38,028 nt of DNA from NCBI GenBank assembly GCA_029240075.1, contig JARBTQ010000026.1, positions 1 through 38,028 of the forward strand. The letters run 5' to 3'. Below, one piece after another: positions 15,620-24,096 of the stretch. The notes under the pieces are model-generated. The model did no database searches. It was not told the origin of the DNA and worked only from the letters and a program-made list of their open reading frames with translations. Source of the DNA: Chlamydiales bacterium. GTDB lineage: Bacteria; Chlamydiota; Chlamydiia; Chlamydiales; JARBTQ01. How positions within the stretch are numbered: position 1 is the stretch's first letter; every line of letters begins with the position of its first letter. The position numbers and the translations under genes were made by a program.

Positions 15620-18600
15620 ATGAACAAAAAGCTTACAAATACAGACCCTTTACCTACTAAGAAAATAGGCAAAAAATCGTCGTCATCTAGTGCAGCGCCG
15701 AGTAAACCAAGCAAACCAAATAAAGAGCCAAAGTCCCTTCCTCCAAAAGTGCCGTCACGTAATGAACGTCTAGAACATAATATCACTAAAACCTTTTTAG
15801 AGTTTGTCAATGGTAAAAACTATAAAGCAGCTACCAAGGAAGAGCTGATTGAAAAACTCCATATTCCGGAAATTCATCGCTCGCTATTTGAAGAAATTTT
15901 AGAAAAATCAATCGATAATGGTATTCTTGCTTTGGATCATCAAAAAAGATATATCTCTGCTGATAAAGCGCAAAAAGTGATTCAAGGAACATTGTCTATG
16001 AACCCTCGTGGATTTGGGTTTGTAACAGCTTACCCCAACAGCGGCTACAATGTCGATATTTTCATTCCTAAACCTTTTACTAATAATGGTACTCATGGAG
16101 ATGTTGTAGAAGTATTGATTACTAGTGAAACAGGATTAAACGACAAAGGTCCCGAAGGAAAAATCTTATCTATTATTAAACGTAGCCGTTCTCACATTGC
16201 AGGGACAATTCTATCTGTAAATACAGAAAGTCCACAATACGCTACAGCTTATGCTCCTATCCTGGGACCTAATAAACGAATTGAAGTCACTGCTGCTTCT
16301 GAGTTTATGCCAATTAAGGAAGGTGACCGCGTTATTATGCATGTCACTAATTGGGGCGGGGAGAATCAGAAAACAACTTGCGAAGTGTTGCACCATTTAG
16401 GTCATATTTCTGATCCCTCTTGCGATATTCCAGCAGCAATTGAAGAATTTGGTTTTTCAAAAGAGTTTCCTGCTGCTGTACTAAAGGAAGTCGCTAAGTT
16501 TGCTGATCGTGTAACATCTAATGATATGAGAGGTCGTGTTGACTTACGTGAAGTAGAGTGTTTTACAATCGATCCCAAAACAGCGAAAGACTTTGACGAT
16601 GCGCTTTCTTTAAGCAAGGACAAAAAAGGGCGTTATCGTTTAGGAGTACACATCGCGGATGTCTCCCATTATGTTAAGGTCGGTTCTGCTTTAGATAAAG
16701 AAGCTTTAGCTCGTTGCAATTCTACCTATTTCCCTGGCTTCTGTTTGCCAATGCTCCCACACGAGCTATCTAATAATCTTTGCAGCCTTAAAGAAAAAGT
16801 TAATCGTCTCTGTATTTCTGTTTTAGTAGATATCGACGCTGAAGGGAATGTGATTAAGTATGAAATCGTACGTAGTGTCATCCATAGCGCAAAACGATTT
16901 ACCTATGAAGAAGCTAAAGAAGTGCTAGATGGCAATAAAAAGAGTAAACATAAGCCAACTTTAGAACTTATGGTTGAGTTGTGCCATCTTCTAAAAAAAC
17001 AAAGGGCTTCTAGAGGAAGTATTGAATTTGCATTACCTGATATTGTCTTAAAGGTAGATGAGGAAGGAACTCCTACTGGTATAGAGCGGGTAGAGTATGA
17101 TATCACCCACCAACTAGTTGAAGAGTTCATGTTGAAAGCCAATGAAATTGTAGCCACTCATCTTAGTAAGCTAGGGCAGGTTATTCCTTACCGTATTCAC
17201 GAAGAACCCTCAGTTGACAGTATGGAGGAATTTAGTTCCTTAGCAGCTATATTTGGAATCAAATTACAATCCCCTCCTACAACTGAAGAGTTACAAAGCT
17301 TATTTAAGGAAGCTTCAGAGTATCATTATGGACAGCAATTATCTGTAGCTTTTATCAAGAGTATGCGTTTAGCTACTTACTCCACTAGTAATGCTGGTCA
17401 TTACGGATTGAGCTTGGAATATTATACTCACTTCACTAGCCCCATCCGCCGTTATATCGACCTAGTTATACATCGTTGCTTATTTGAGCCTACTTTCTAT
17501 AACGAAGAGATGTTGCAAGCAATCTGCAACAGCTGCTCTGAAAAAGAAAGACAAAGTATGCGTGCAGAAACAAGTGTTATTACCTTAAAAAAACTACGAC
17601 TCATTGATGCTCATATTAAAGCGAATCCTAATATGGAGTATCGTGCTATTGTAACTAAAGTAAAAGCTTTTGGTGTTTCATTCGAAATTTTAGATTTTAT
17701 GCTAGAAGGATTTGTTCATATTTCACAAGTGGGTGATGACTACTTTATCTACGATGAAGCACAAAGTATATTAAGGGGCCGTCGTCATGGCTTGACCTAC
17801 CATATTGGTGACGCAATTACAATTAAGCCAAAAAGTATTAATTTAATTACGCTTGATAGCCGGTGGGAACTTATCTCTAATGCAACAGCTGCAGCAAGAC
17901 CCAAACCTGTCATCGCTCAGCGAGAAAGACCTAATAAAGTTGCTAGAGTGCTACATCACTGGAAAGAAATGCTTAGCAAAGCGACTCTGTTTACATTGGA
18001 AAAACTATCTGGAGATAGAAAAAGATCACGCAAGCTGAACCTTAAAGAAAAAGCTATCACTATAGAAAATTATAAGGCTTTAGAAAAGTTCGAAGAAGCC
18101 CCCGCTCCAATAGCTAAATCTAAAAATAGCAAGATAGTAACTAAGTCTTCTTCAAACAACAAGCTTGTGGAACCAGAAAAACGGCCTGTAGTCAAAGAAG
18201 TAGCAGCTAAAGTGCCCCCTAAAACTAAAGCTAAAAAAGAAAAAGAACCTGAATTGATGGTTGAAATCGTTTCAGTACCTGCTAAAGGAAAGAAAAAAGT
18301 AGCAGCAACTGCAGTTGAGCCACCTAAATCTGAACCTAAGGCTTCAATTAAAACGGCTAAAAAAGAAGTAAATACATCTAAGCAGAAGAAGGTTGAAGAA
18401 GCTATCCCTCCTAAAAAGGCAACACCTAAAACTAAAAAACAAATTGAAGTTTTAGAAGAGAAACCAGTTCAACCAAAAACAAAAGTAACAAAAGTTGTTA
18501 AACAGAAAGAGCCTAAGATAAAAGAGCCTGAGCCTAAAAAGGCAACGGCTGCTCCTAAAAAAACAACCAAGGCCAAAGCTGCTGAAGTAGAAGTAAAGCC

Positions 18601-18661
18601 TACAAAGCCTACAAAAGTTCAAACGACTAAAACAACGGCTAAGAAAGGTACTAAAAAGTAA
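15620..18661 (+). CDS. rnr: Ribonuclease R with long lysine/proline-rich C-terminal tail
   Basis: 1013 residues from the ATG at 15620; an in-frame TTG lies three codons earlier. RNase R is a processive 3'-5' exoribonuclease that degrades structured RNA. A Lys/Ser/Pro-rich N-terminal stretch (1-45) is followed by a winged-helix region (about 50-115), cold-shock domains (about 120-260) and the RNB domain. The catalytic acidic cluster is Asp318, Asp324, Asp326 and Asp327 in I-D-P-K-T-A-K-D-F-D-D-A. The S1 domain covers about 669-750. After residue 755 comes a tail of about 260 residues built from Lys, Pro, Ala, Thr and Glu (repeated P-K-K-A-T and T-K-K), resembling histone H1/Hc2 tails. Such a tail is well beyond the usual 700-810 residues of the family. 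A strong terminator follows. Confidence 0.96.
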   Translation: MNKKLTNTDPLPTKKIGKKSSSSSAAPSKPSKPNKEPKSLPPKVPSRNERLEHNITKTFLEFVNGKNYKAATKEELIEKLHIPEIHRSLFEEILEKSIDNGILALDHQKRYISADKAQKVIQGTLSMNPRGFGFVTAYPNSGYNVDIFIPKPFTNNGTHGDVVEVLITSETGLNDKGPEGKILSIIKRSRSHIAGTILSVNTESPQYATAYAPILGPNKRIEVTAASEFMPIKEGDRVIMHVTNWGGENQKTTCEVLHHLGHISDPSCDIPAAIEEFGFSKEFPAAVLKEVAKFADRVTSNDMRGRVDLREVECFTIDPKTAKDFDDALSLSKDKKGRYRLGVHIADVSHYVKVGSALDKEALARCNSTYFPGFCLPMLPHELSNNLCSLKEKVNRLCISVLVDIDAEGNVIKYEIVRSVIHSAKRFTYEEAKEVLDGNKKSKHKPTLELMVELCHLLKKQRASRGSIEFALPDIVLKVDEEGTPTGIERVEYDITHQLVEEFMLKANEIVATHLSKLGQVIPYRIHEEPSVDSMEEFSSLAAIFGIKLQSPPTTEELQSLFKEASEYHYGQQLSVAFIKSMRLATYSTSNAGHYGLSLEYYTHFTSPIRRYIDLVIHRCLFEPTFYNEEMLQAICNSCSEKERQSMRAETSVITLKKLRLIDAHIKANPNMEYRAIVTKVKAFGVSFEILDFMLEGFVHISQVGDDYFIYDEAQSILRGRRHGLTYHIGDAITIKPKSINLITLDSRWELISNATAAARPKPVIAQRERPNKVARVLHHWKEMLSKATLFTLEKLSGDRKRSRKLNLKEKAITIENYKALEKFEEAPAPIAKSKNSKIVTKSSSNNKLVEPEKRPVVKEVAAKVPPKTKAKKEKEPELMVEIVSVPAKGKKKVAATAVEPPKSEPKASIKTAKKEVNTSKQKKVEEAIPPKKATPKTKKQIEVLEEKPVQPKTKVTKVVKQKEPKIKEPEPKKATAAPKKTTKAKAAEVEVKPTKPTKVQTTKTTAKKGTKK

Positions 18662-18673
18662 CCTTTCTAATCT

Positions 18674-18724
18674 ACCTAATGACCAAAAATTCTAAAAAAG
18701 AGTTGGTCATTAGGTTCTTTTTTT
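18674..18724 (+). terminator. Rho-independent terminator of rnr
   Basis: Arms ACCTAATGACCAA (18674-18686) and TTGGTCATTAGGT (18703-18715) form a perfect 13-bp stem with a 16-nt loop, followed by a tract with seven consecutive T. It lies 13 nt after the rnr stop. Confidence 0.93.
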
Positions 18725-18752
18725 CTAGTTTGAATAGGATAGGAGTTAGCAA

Positions 18753-19361
18753 ATGCAAAAGCTTCCTTTAGATTTTTATTTACGTTCAGATGTCTTAATC
18801 ATAGCACGTGAGTTATTAGGAAAATCAATCTTTACAAAAGACCCTCTTACTGGCCAAGTTACAGGGGGAGTGATTGTAGAAACAGAAGCTTATGCAGGTA
18901 TTATTGACAAAGCCTCTCATGCTTATAATAATCGCCGAACAGCTCGTACTGAGGTAATGTTTCAGCAGGGGGGCATCGCTTATGTTTATCTTTGTTACGG
19001 CATGTATTATCTCATCAATGTAGTGACAAATGTAACAGATATCCCCCATGCCATTTTAATTCGTGCGATCGAGCCTACAGATGGCATTGAGATCATGTTA
19101 AAGCGACGCAAGCAGACTGCCCTTTCTCGCCAGACAGCAGGCGGACCTGGTTTAGTTACGTTAGCTCTAGGAATTGATAAAATGTTTCAAGGATGCCCTT
19201 TTTTAAGTGAAAGGCTTTGGATTGCCGATAAACAACAAGTTATAGATGATAGCTTGATTATTGCTTCTCCTCGTGTAGGAGTCAGCTATGCTCAAGAAGA
19301 CGCTCTTCTTCCCTACCGTTTCCGTATTAAAGACAATAAGTGGACAAGCTCTGCTAAATGA
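18753..19361 (+). CDS. mpg: 3-methyladenine DNA glycosylase II, AAG/MPG family
   Basis: 202 residues, normal for bacterial AAG-type enzymes, which remove alkylated and deaminated purines. Diagnostic segments are A-R-E-L-L-G-K, V-E-T-E-A-Y (general-base Glu), D-K-A-S-H-A-Y, F-Q-Q-G-G-I-A-Y-V-Y-L-C-Y-G-M-Y-Y-L-I-N-V-V, I-L-I-R-A-I-E-P and G-G-P-G-L-V. An AGGAG ribosome site stands 7 nt before the ATG. Only 28 nt separate it from the rnr terminator, leaving little room for its own promoter, so it may depend on read-through or on an element within that terminator. It is unrelated in fold to Tag at 10328, so the cell has two alkyladenine repair enzymes. Confidence 0.95.
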   Translation: MQKLPLDFYLRSDVLIIARELLGKSIFTKDPLTGQVTGGVIVETEAYAGIIDKASHAYNNRRTARTEVMFQQGGIAYVYLCYGMYYLINVVTNVTDIPHAILIRAIEPTDGIEIMLKRRKQTALSRQTAGGPGLVTLALGIDKMFQGCPFLSERLWIADKQQVIDDSLIIASPRVGVSYAQEDALLPYRFRIKDNKWTSSAK

Positions 19362-19681
19362 TAAGCCCTTTTTAAAATACTTATTGTTTTTAAAATTATT
19401 AAAAACATTTTTTCATCTGAAAAATGTTGGATTGGTAGCCCTAAGCATTTAGGATTGATAATAATCCATTGTATTTACGTGCAAAGAACTTAATTCGTTT
19501 AAACAACTTTTTATTTTCTTTGAACACCAGCATATTTTAAATACAGGTCTAGTGCTGCGCACCTAAGAGCTTCATTAAACCTCTCAATAGACCTCTTTTG
19601 AAACTTGTTCTGTAGAGGTCTATGGAGTTACCGTACGTAAGGATTTGAAAAAGGTTCAATGCTAGAAGGCTATTGCTAAGA
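19362..19681. other. Intergenic region between convergent mpg and the chemosensory operon
   Basis: 320 bp without a credible gene. It contains an AT-rich inverted repeat GTTTTTAA/TTAAAAAC near 19386-19407, a small CATTTTT/AAAAATG hairpin that may end mpg transcription, and repeat copy D (19586-19623), whose 10-bp arms may also end the operon coming from the right. Confidence 0.55.
19586..19623. repeat. Dispersed repeat, copy D, with perfect inverted arms
   Basis: ATAGACCTCT (19587-19596) and AGAGGTCTAT (19614-19623) are exact inverted copies separated by 17 nt. The left half, AATAGACCTCTTTTGAAACT, resembles the start of copies B and C. It lies about 60 nt beyond the stop of the last chemoreceptor gene. 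No T tract follows on either strand. Confidence 0.55.
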
Positions 19682-21862
19682 TTAGGGCTGGTACTTGCTA
19701 ATATTACTCTTAAGATCTCCCACTATTTCCTCGATAGACTCAGAAGCATAGCTAGAAGTTAGAGTTAACTCTGTAAATTGTTCAATATTTGCTGACAGTT
19801 GTTTTAGGGTATCAAGTATCTGTTCGAAAGCTGTTGATTGCTGAACTACAGCTTCAGATATCTGATCTGCTGAACTAGCAGAAACTTCAGCAGAAGTTAA
19901 AATCCCATAAAAAACTTGATTTAGTTTACTTGATTCAACAACTTCTTTATTCAATTGATCGGCGCTTTCTTCTGAAGAGACAACCATGTGGTCCATCATT
20001 GATTGAGCTTCTAAAATCTTTATCTTAATACCTGTCGTTGCTTGTAGGATGCTATCAGATAATCGTCGAATTTCCATAGCAACAATTGTAAAGTTTTTTC
20101 CCGCTTCTCCGGCTGCTGCAGCTTCTAATTCAGCATTAAAAGCGATCATTTTCGTTTGACTTGCAATACCATTAATAACTTTTAGAATATCATGCACATT
20201 TAGCATGCGATCATTAAGAGCTCGTACATTTGCTACAGTTTCTTTGCTATACTGTTGAAGCTCTTTTACTTTAACCAGATTCCCCGCAACAATAGAGCTA
20301 CCGTCTTTAACGCTATTTTTAGTTTGAGCAGCTATTTTGCTTAGCTCCTGAGCCCTGATGGTCACTTGTCTTGTAACAATATTGGCCTCTTCCATTGTTG
20401 CAACAATTGCCTTAAGACCCTCTGATTGTCTACTTGAGATATCAGAGACGTTTTTTGTCGATACAATAATGCTATTTCCTATTTTTGATAAGAAGTCAAC
20501 AGAGTCATTAACTTTATCGATCAATCCTTTTAGACTATTGACAAATGCATTAAAATAAGAGCGCATCATTCCTATTTCGTCAGCACTTAACACTGGTAAT
20601 TCATTTGAAAGCTTACCTTGGTCAATTTCTTGCATAGCTTTTTGCACTTCATCTAAGGAACTTAAGCTTAATTGCACAATTTTATTTGTCATTAGGACTA
20701 TCAATATGATACTTCCTGTGATTGCTGTTGCTAGGAGCCAAACTAGAGTATATTTAAAATTGCTTAGGGTTTGCAATTGCGTTGAGATACCATTGGAAAA
20801 AACCCCTTCATTAAAATGCATTGTTAATAGCCAATTATAGGGCTTGATTAGTGTGGCTTGAGCATAAACTTTTGAATTATTTTTCTGTGAATTTTTATCT
20901 TCTGGCAATTCATAACTTAGGTCGGCTTGACCAGCAATCGCTTTTTGGTGTAATTCCTTGTAAACGGCAACATTCTTCGCATCAAGAATTCCCCATATTC
21001 CAGAAGACTTAAACCAATCAGGCTTGTCCATGGGAGAATATTGAGAATGATATAGCATCTCTCCCTGTGAAGAACTTAAACTAACAGCTCCCCCCCATTT
21101 ATCCTTTCCTATAATATTTATTTGCTCACTAAATTCACTAACAATTTTTTGTGGAATATGTTCTATAGTTAAGGCGCTACCAATGATCCAATTCCATGCC
21201 GCAAAGCTTTTACCATAGTAAAGCTCTAAGTTAAAATCCTTTTCAGAGTTGGAGGGAAAGTCCCATTGAGCAAGAGCGAATCCTCCGTTAGGTTGTTTCG
21301 CTACTGTTACCAAATTTTTAATAAAATTGGTCCCCTGAGTATCAAGTACATTAATTAGACCTGTGGCTTGATACCACTTACTGTATTTTTCTACAGGGTA
21401 TTTAGAACTTAATAACAAAGTATAATCATCTGTCTGCAACCATAGATGACTGCCACCAATATTTTGTAACCCTGCTAATTCCTGCTTGGCAAGATTTTGA
21501 GCGTCTATAAGGGAAAGTGAACCTGCAGCTCTTTGCTTTTCATACTTATCTAAAACTGTATAAGCAAAGAGAACATGTTGTTCAACGTTAGCCCCATACT
21601 TATTAATCAAGCTCTCCTGAGAGGTAAAATTCGTATGAGATTGTCCTAATATAGCTTGGAGTGTAGAATTATTATCTTTTAAAAGTTGCTGTTTTTTTGC
21701 TTCTTCTGAAACTATAAGTGCTTGGTTAAACTTCCCTAACTCCTTATCAGCTTGCTTATTGATTATAATTTGTGTAATACCAAGTAAAAGGGATACTGCT
21801 AAGCCACTTCCTAGAGCTATTTTGCTGCTAATTTTTAGGGTATTTATCCAATTAAGTCTCAT
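19682..21862 (-). CDS. Methyl-accepting chemotaxis protein with tandem Cache sensor domains
   Basis: 726 residues, an inner-membrane chemoreceptor. Membrane segments lie at about 15-34 and 370-394, enclosing a periplasmic sensor. The sensor has two Cache_2-like units, seen as S-H-L-W-L-Q-T-D-D-Y...W-N-W-I-I-G-S-A and W-G-G-A-V-S-L...Y-N-W-L-L-T-M. A HAMP-like segment (about 395-450) and a long cytoplasmic hairpin follow. The hairpin tip at about 571-588 reads S-Q-T-K-M-I-A-F-N-A-E-L-E-A-A-A-A-G-E-A; the Arg of the canonical A-A-R-A-G-E is Ala here. There is no CheR-binding pentapeptide at the C-terminus. It is the last gene of the operon, 30 bp after its paralogue, so both receptors probably arose by duplication. 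The ligand is unknown; Cache_2 sensors often bind small organic acids. Confidence 0.93.
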   Translation of the reverse strand: MRLNWINTLKISSKIALGSGLAVSLLLGITQIIINKQADKELGKFNQALIVSEEAKKQQLLKDNNSTLQAILGQSHTNFTSQESLINKYGANVEQHVLFAYTVLDKYEKQRAAGSLSLIDAQNLAKQELAGLQNIGGSHLWLQTDDYTLLLSSKYPVEKYSKWYQATGLINVLDTQGTNFIKNLVTVAKQPNGGFALAQWDFPSNSEKDFNLELYYGKSFAAWNWIIGSALTIEHIPQKIVSEFSEQINIIGKDKWGGAVSLSSSQGEMLYHSQYSPMDKPDWFKSSGIWGILDAKNVAVYKELHQKAIAGQADLSYELPEDKNSQKNNSKVYAQATLIKPYNWLLTMHFNEGVFSNGISTQLQTLSNFKYTLVWLLATAITGSIILIVLMTNKIVQLSLSSLDEVQKAMQEIDQGKLSNELPVLSADEIGMMRSYFNAFVNSLKGLIDKVNDSVDFLSKIGNSIIVSTKNVSDISSRQSEGLKAIVATMEEANIVTRQVTIRAQELSKIAAQTKNSVKDGSSIVAGNLVKVKELQQYSKETVANVRALNDRMLNVHDILKVINGIASQTKMIAFNAELEAAAAGEAGKNFTIVAMEIRRLSDSILQATTGIKIKILEAQSMMDHMVVSSEESADQLNKEVVESSKLNQVFYGILTSAEVSASSADQISEAVVQQSTAFEQILDTLKQLSANIEQFTELTLTSSYASESIEEIVGDLKSNISKYQP

Positions 21863-21892
21863 GATGATTTGCCGCGGTCTCTAAGTAGTTTT

Positions 21893-24073
21893 TTATTGGT
21901 ATTTCTTAGCTATATCCGCCAAGACTTCAGAGGTTTGCTTTAATTCTCCAGATGTCTTCGCTATTAACTTAGAAGAATCGGCAAAGCTGTTAATCCCATC
22001 TGAAAGTTGTCTCAGCGTTAATAATATTTGCTCAAATGCAGCCACTTGCTGCTGTATAGAAGCGACGATCTCTTGTGAAGAGATAGCTGAGGCTTCTGAA
22101 GATTTTAAAATTTCTCCAAACTTTGTACCTATTTTTAAGGAGCCTTCATATCCTTCGTTAACACGAAGAGAGCTTTCTTCTGCAGAAATAATGAGCACGT
22201 CTGAAGAGTGTTGTATTTCCTGAATTTTTTTGCGAATAGCCATTGTTGAAGAAACTGTATTATCAGCTAGGCGGCGTATTTCTGTAGCAACAATCTGAAA
22301 ATTTTTACCTGCTTCACCAGCAGCTGAAGCTTCTAATTCAGCATTAAATGCAATGATTTTAGTTTGATCAGCAATACCATTGATGATCTTTACAATATCC
22401 CAAATACTGTTAATTTGGCCGCTTAGAGTGCGTATCCCTTCGATAGCACGTTGGTTAGACTCTTTAACTTCTTCCATTTTTTGCAGGTTATTTTTAATTG
22501 TCACATAACCTTGTTCTGCGTTGGTTTTTGTAAGTGTTGCAATACCAGATACTTCCTCTACCTTATTCGCTATCCGTTTAGCGAGCTGATCGGTATCTTC
22601 CATAGTACTAACAATTTCTTTCACGCCAGCGGCCTGTTGATTAGAGACATTGGAACTAAGCTTAGAATTATTTTCCAAAACAGTGATAGGTTGACCCATT
22701 ACTTTAACACTGTGCTGGACTTGTCTAACTAATTTTTCAAAATTGTTCAAGAAATCGTTAAAATAAGAAGCTATTTCATCTTTTGCATTTACGCGTATAT
22801 TTAGGATACCTTTTGCTACATTATCAAGAACTTCTTTAATAAGGTTTACAGAGCCTAGATTTTTATTCACAACTTTTATTGTGACCAGAGTACATATAAA
22901 ACAGCCTATCAAACCACATATCAGAAAAGTGAGGAGGATTGAGATTTTTAACTTAACTAAACTTTCATGATTTTCTTGAGCTTCCTTTTCTACCTTATCT
23001 AAATGTACTTCAGACATTAAAACCCAATTCCAGGGTCCAAATAGTTTTGCATAAGCTTTACGATCTTCGGTATGATAGGAACCATCACTTTTTTTGGCTG
23101 TTAGGGTATAGCTCTCAGTGAGTCCTTCCCCTTTGCTTTGAGCTATTCCTATACAATCGCGAAATACCGATTTTCCTTTGGGATCTACAATATTTAAAAG
23201 TCCATTATCTTGGTACCAATCAGGATACTTCTCTGAAGGATAAGCTCGAGACACTAACATTTGGTACTTTGTATTGCATATTGAAAGGTAAGCATCTTCA
23301 TTAAACACTATTCTATCAGCAAAAGCTTTAGCTTCAGCTTGGGCTCTTAACTCAATTTCATCCAAGTAAATACCTGTACCAATGATCCAACCCCAAGGCT
23401 GAAAATAATTGATATAGGACAACTTATGTACAGGCTTAGCTCCTATGGCCCCTGGTTTGGGCCAGTAGTAATCTACAAACCCTCGCCCTTTTTGAGTAGC
23501 AACTTGGGTCATTTCAGAAAATAAAGCCTTACCTTGTGGATCTTTAATAACTGCTAATCCTTGAGGCTCATACCAAGTAGGTTTGCTTTCTTTAGGAGCA
23601 AACGGATGCATGATCATGCTTAAGTCTGTACTATGAATCCAGAAGTACTCTTTTTCTTTGTATCGTAAATTACGGATCTCATCTAAGGCTATTTTTTTAG
23701 CCTCTTCTACACTAAGAGAACCTGCTATTGCTTGTTGATAATATTTTTTAACAATTCCTTCGATGATTTCCACGCCATTTTTTATTTCATCACCATAAGC
23801 AACTGATAACTTTTCCATATCGTTCGTTTCTCTGTATATCTGCTCAATTATCTCATAGGCTGCCTGTAACTGAGATTGAGCAACAAATACTTCTTGTTGT
23901 ATTTGTCTAGCTAAAGTCTTATCTGACCTTTCTGTAACTTCCCTAGTTAGTACAGAGATAATAACCATTGACATCAACAAGATTACAATGAAAAACGTGC
24001 AACTACATGTTATTGCAATCTTTCTTTTAACATCCATTTTGAGAAAAATCTGAAAAATATTCTTTATATCCAT
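21893..24073 (-). CDS. Methyl-accepting chemotaxis protein with two Cache_2 domains
   Basis: 726 residues from the ATG at 24073, the same length as its paralogue downstream; an earlier ATG at 24130 would overlap the cyclase gene and has no ribosome site. Transmembrane segments lie at about 19-42 and 374-398. The first Cache_2 unit is textbook: E-Y-F-W-I-H-S-T-D-L-S-M-I-M-H-P, G-F-V-D-Y-Y-W-P-K-P-G and P-W-G-W-I-I-G-T-G-I-Y. The second is diverged: P-D-W-Y-Q-D-N-G-L-L-N-I-V-D-P-K-G. A HAMP-like linker and the signalling hairpin follow, with tip Q-T-K-I-I-A-F-N-A-E-L-E-A-S-A-A-G-E-A-G-K-N-F near 575-590. It should form arrays with CheW and CheA from the same operon. Confidence 0.94.
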   Translation of the reverse strand: MDIKNIFQIFLKMDVKRKIAITCSCTFFIVILLMSMVIISVLTREVTERSDKTLARQIQQEVFVAQSQLQAAYEIIEQIYRETNDMEKLSVAYGDEIKNGVEIIEGIVKKYYQQAIAGSLSVEEAKKIALDEIRNLRYKEKEYFWIHSTDLSMIMHPFAPKESKPTWYEPQGLAVIKDPQGKALFSEMTQVATQKGRGFVDYYWPKPGAIGAKPVHKLSYINYFQPWGWIIGTGIYLDEIELRAQAEAKAFADRIVFNEDAYLSICNTKYQMLVSRAYPSEKYPDWYQDNGLLNIVDPKGKSVFRDCIGIAQSKGEGLTESYTLTAKKSDGSYHTEDRKAYAKLFGPWNWVLMSEVHLDKVEKEAQENHESLVKLKISILLTFLICGLIGCFICTLVTIKVVNKNLGSVNLIKEVLDNVAKGILNIRVNAKDEIASYFNDFLNNFEKLVRQVQHSVKVMGQPITVLENNSKLSSNVSNQQAAGVKEIVSTMEDTDQLAKRIANKVEEVSGIATLTKTNAEQGYVTIKNNLQKMEEVKESNQRAIEGIRTLSGQINSIWDIVKIINGIADQTKIIAFNAELEASAAGEAGKNFQIVATEIRRLADNTVSSTMAIRKKIQEIQHSSDVLIISAEESSLRVNEGYEGSLKIGTKFGEILKSSEASAISSQEIVASIQQQVAAFEQILLTLRQLSDGINSFADSSKLIAKTSGELKQTSEVLADIAKKYQ

Positions 24074-24096
24074 ATTTGAATTTGTTCCCTGATGTG

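Noticed and set aside
15574-15810. 78-codon minus-strand frame overlapping the start of rnr
   Set aside because: Its Gly/Leu-rich product mirrors the Lys/Ser/Pro codons of the rnr N-terminus, as expected for an antisense shadow.
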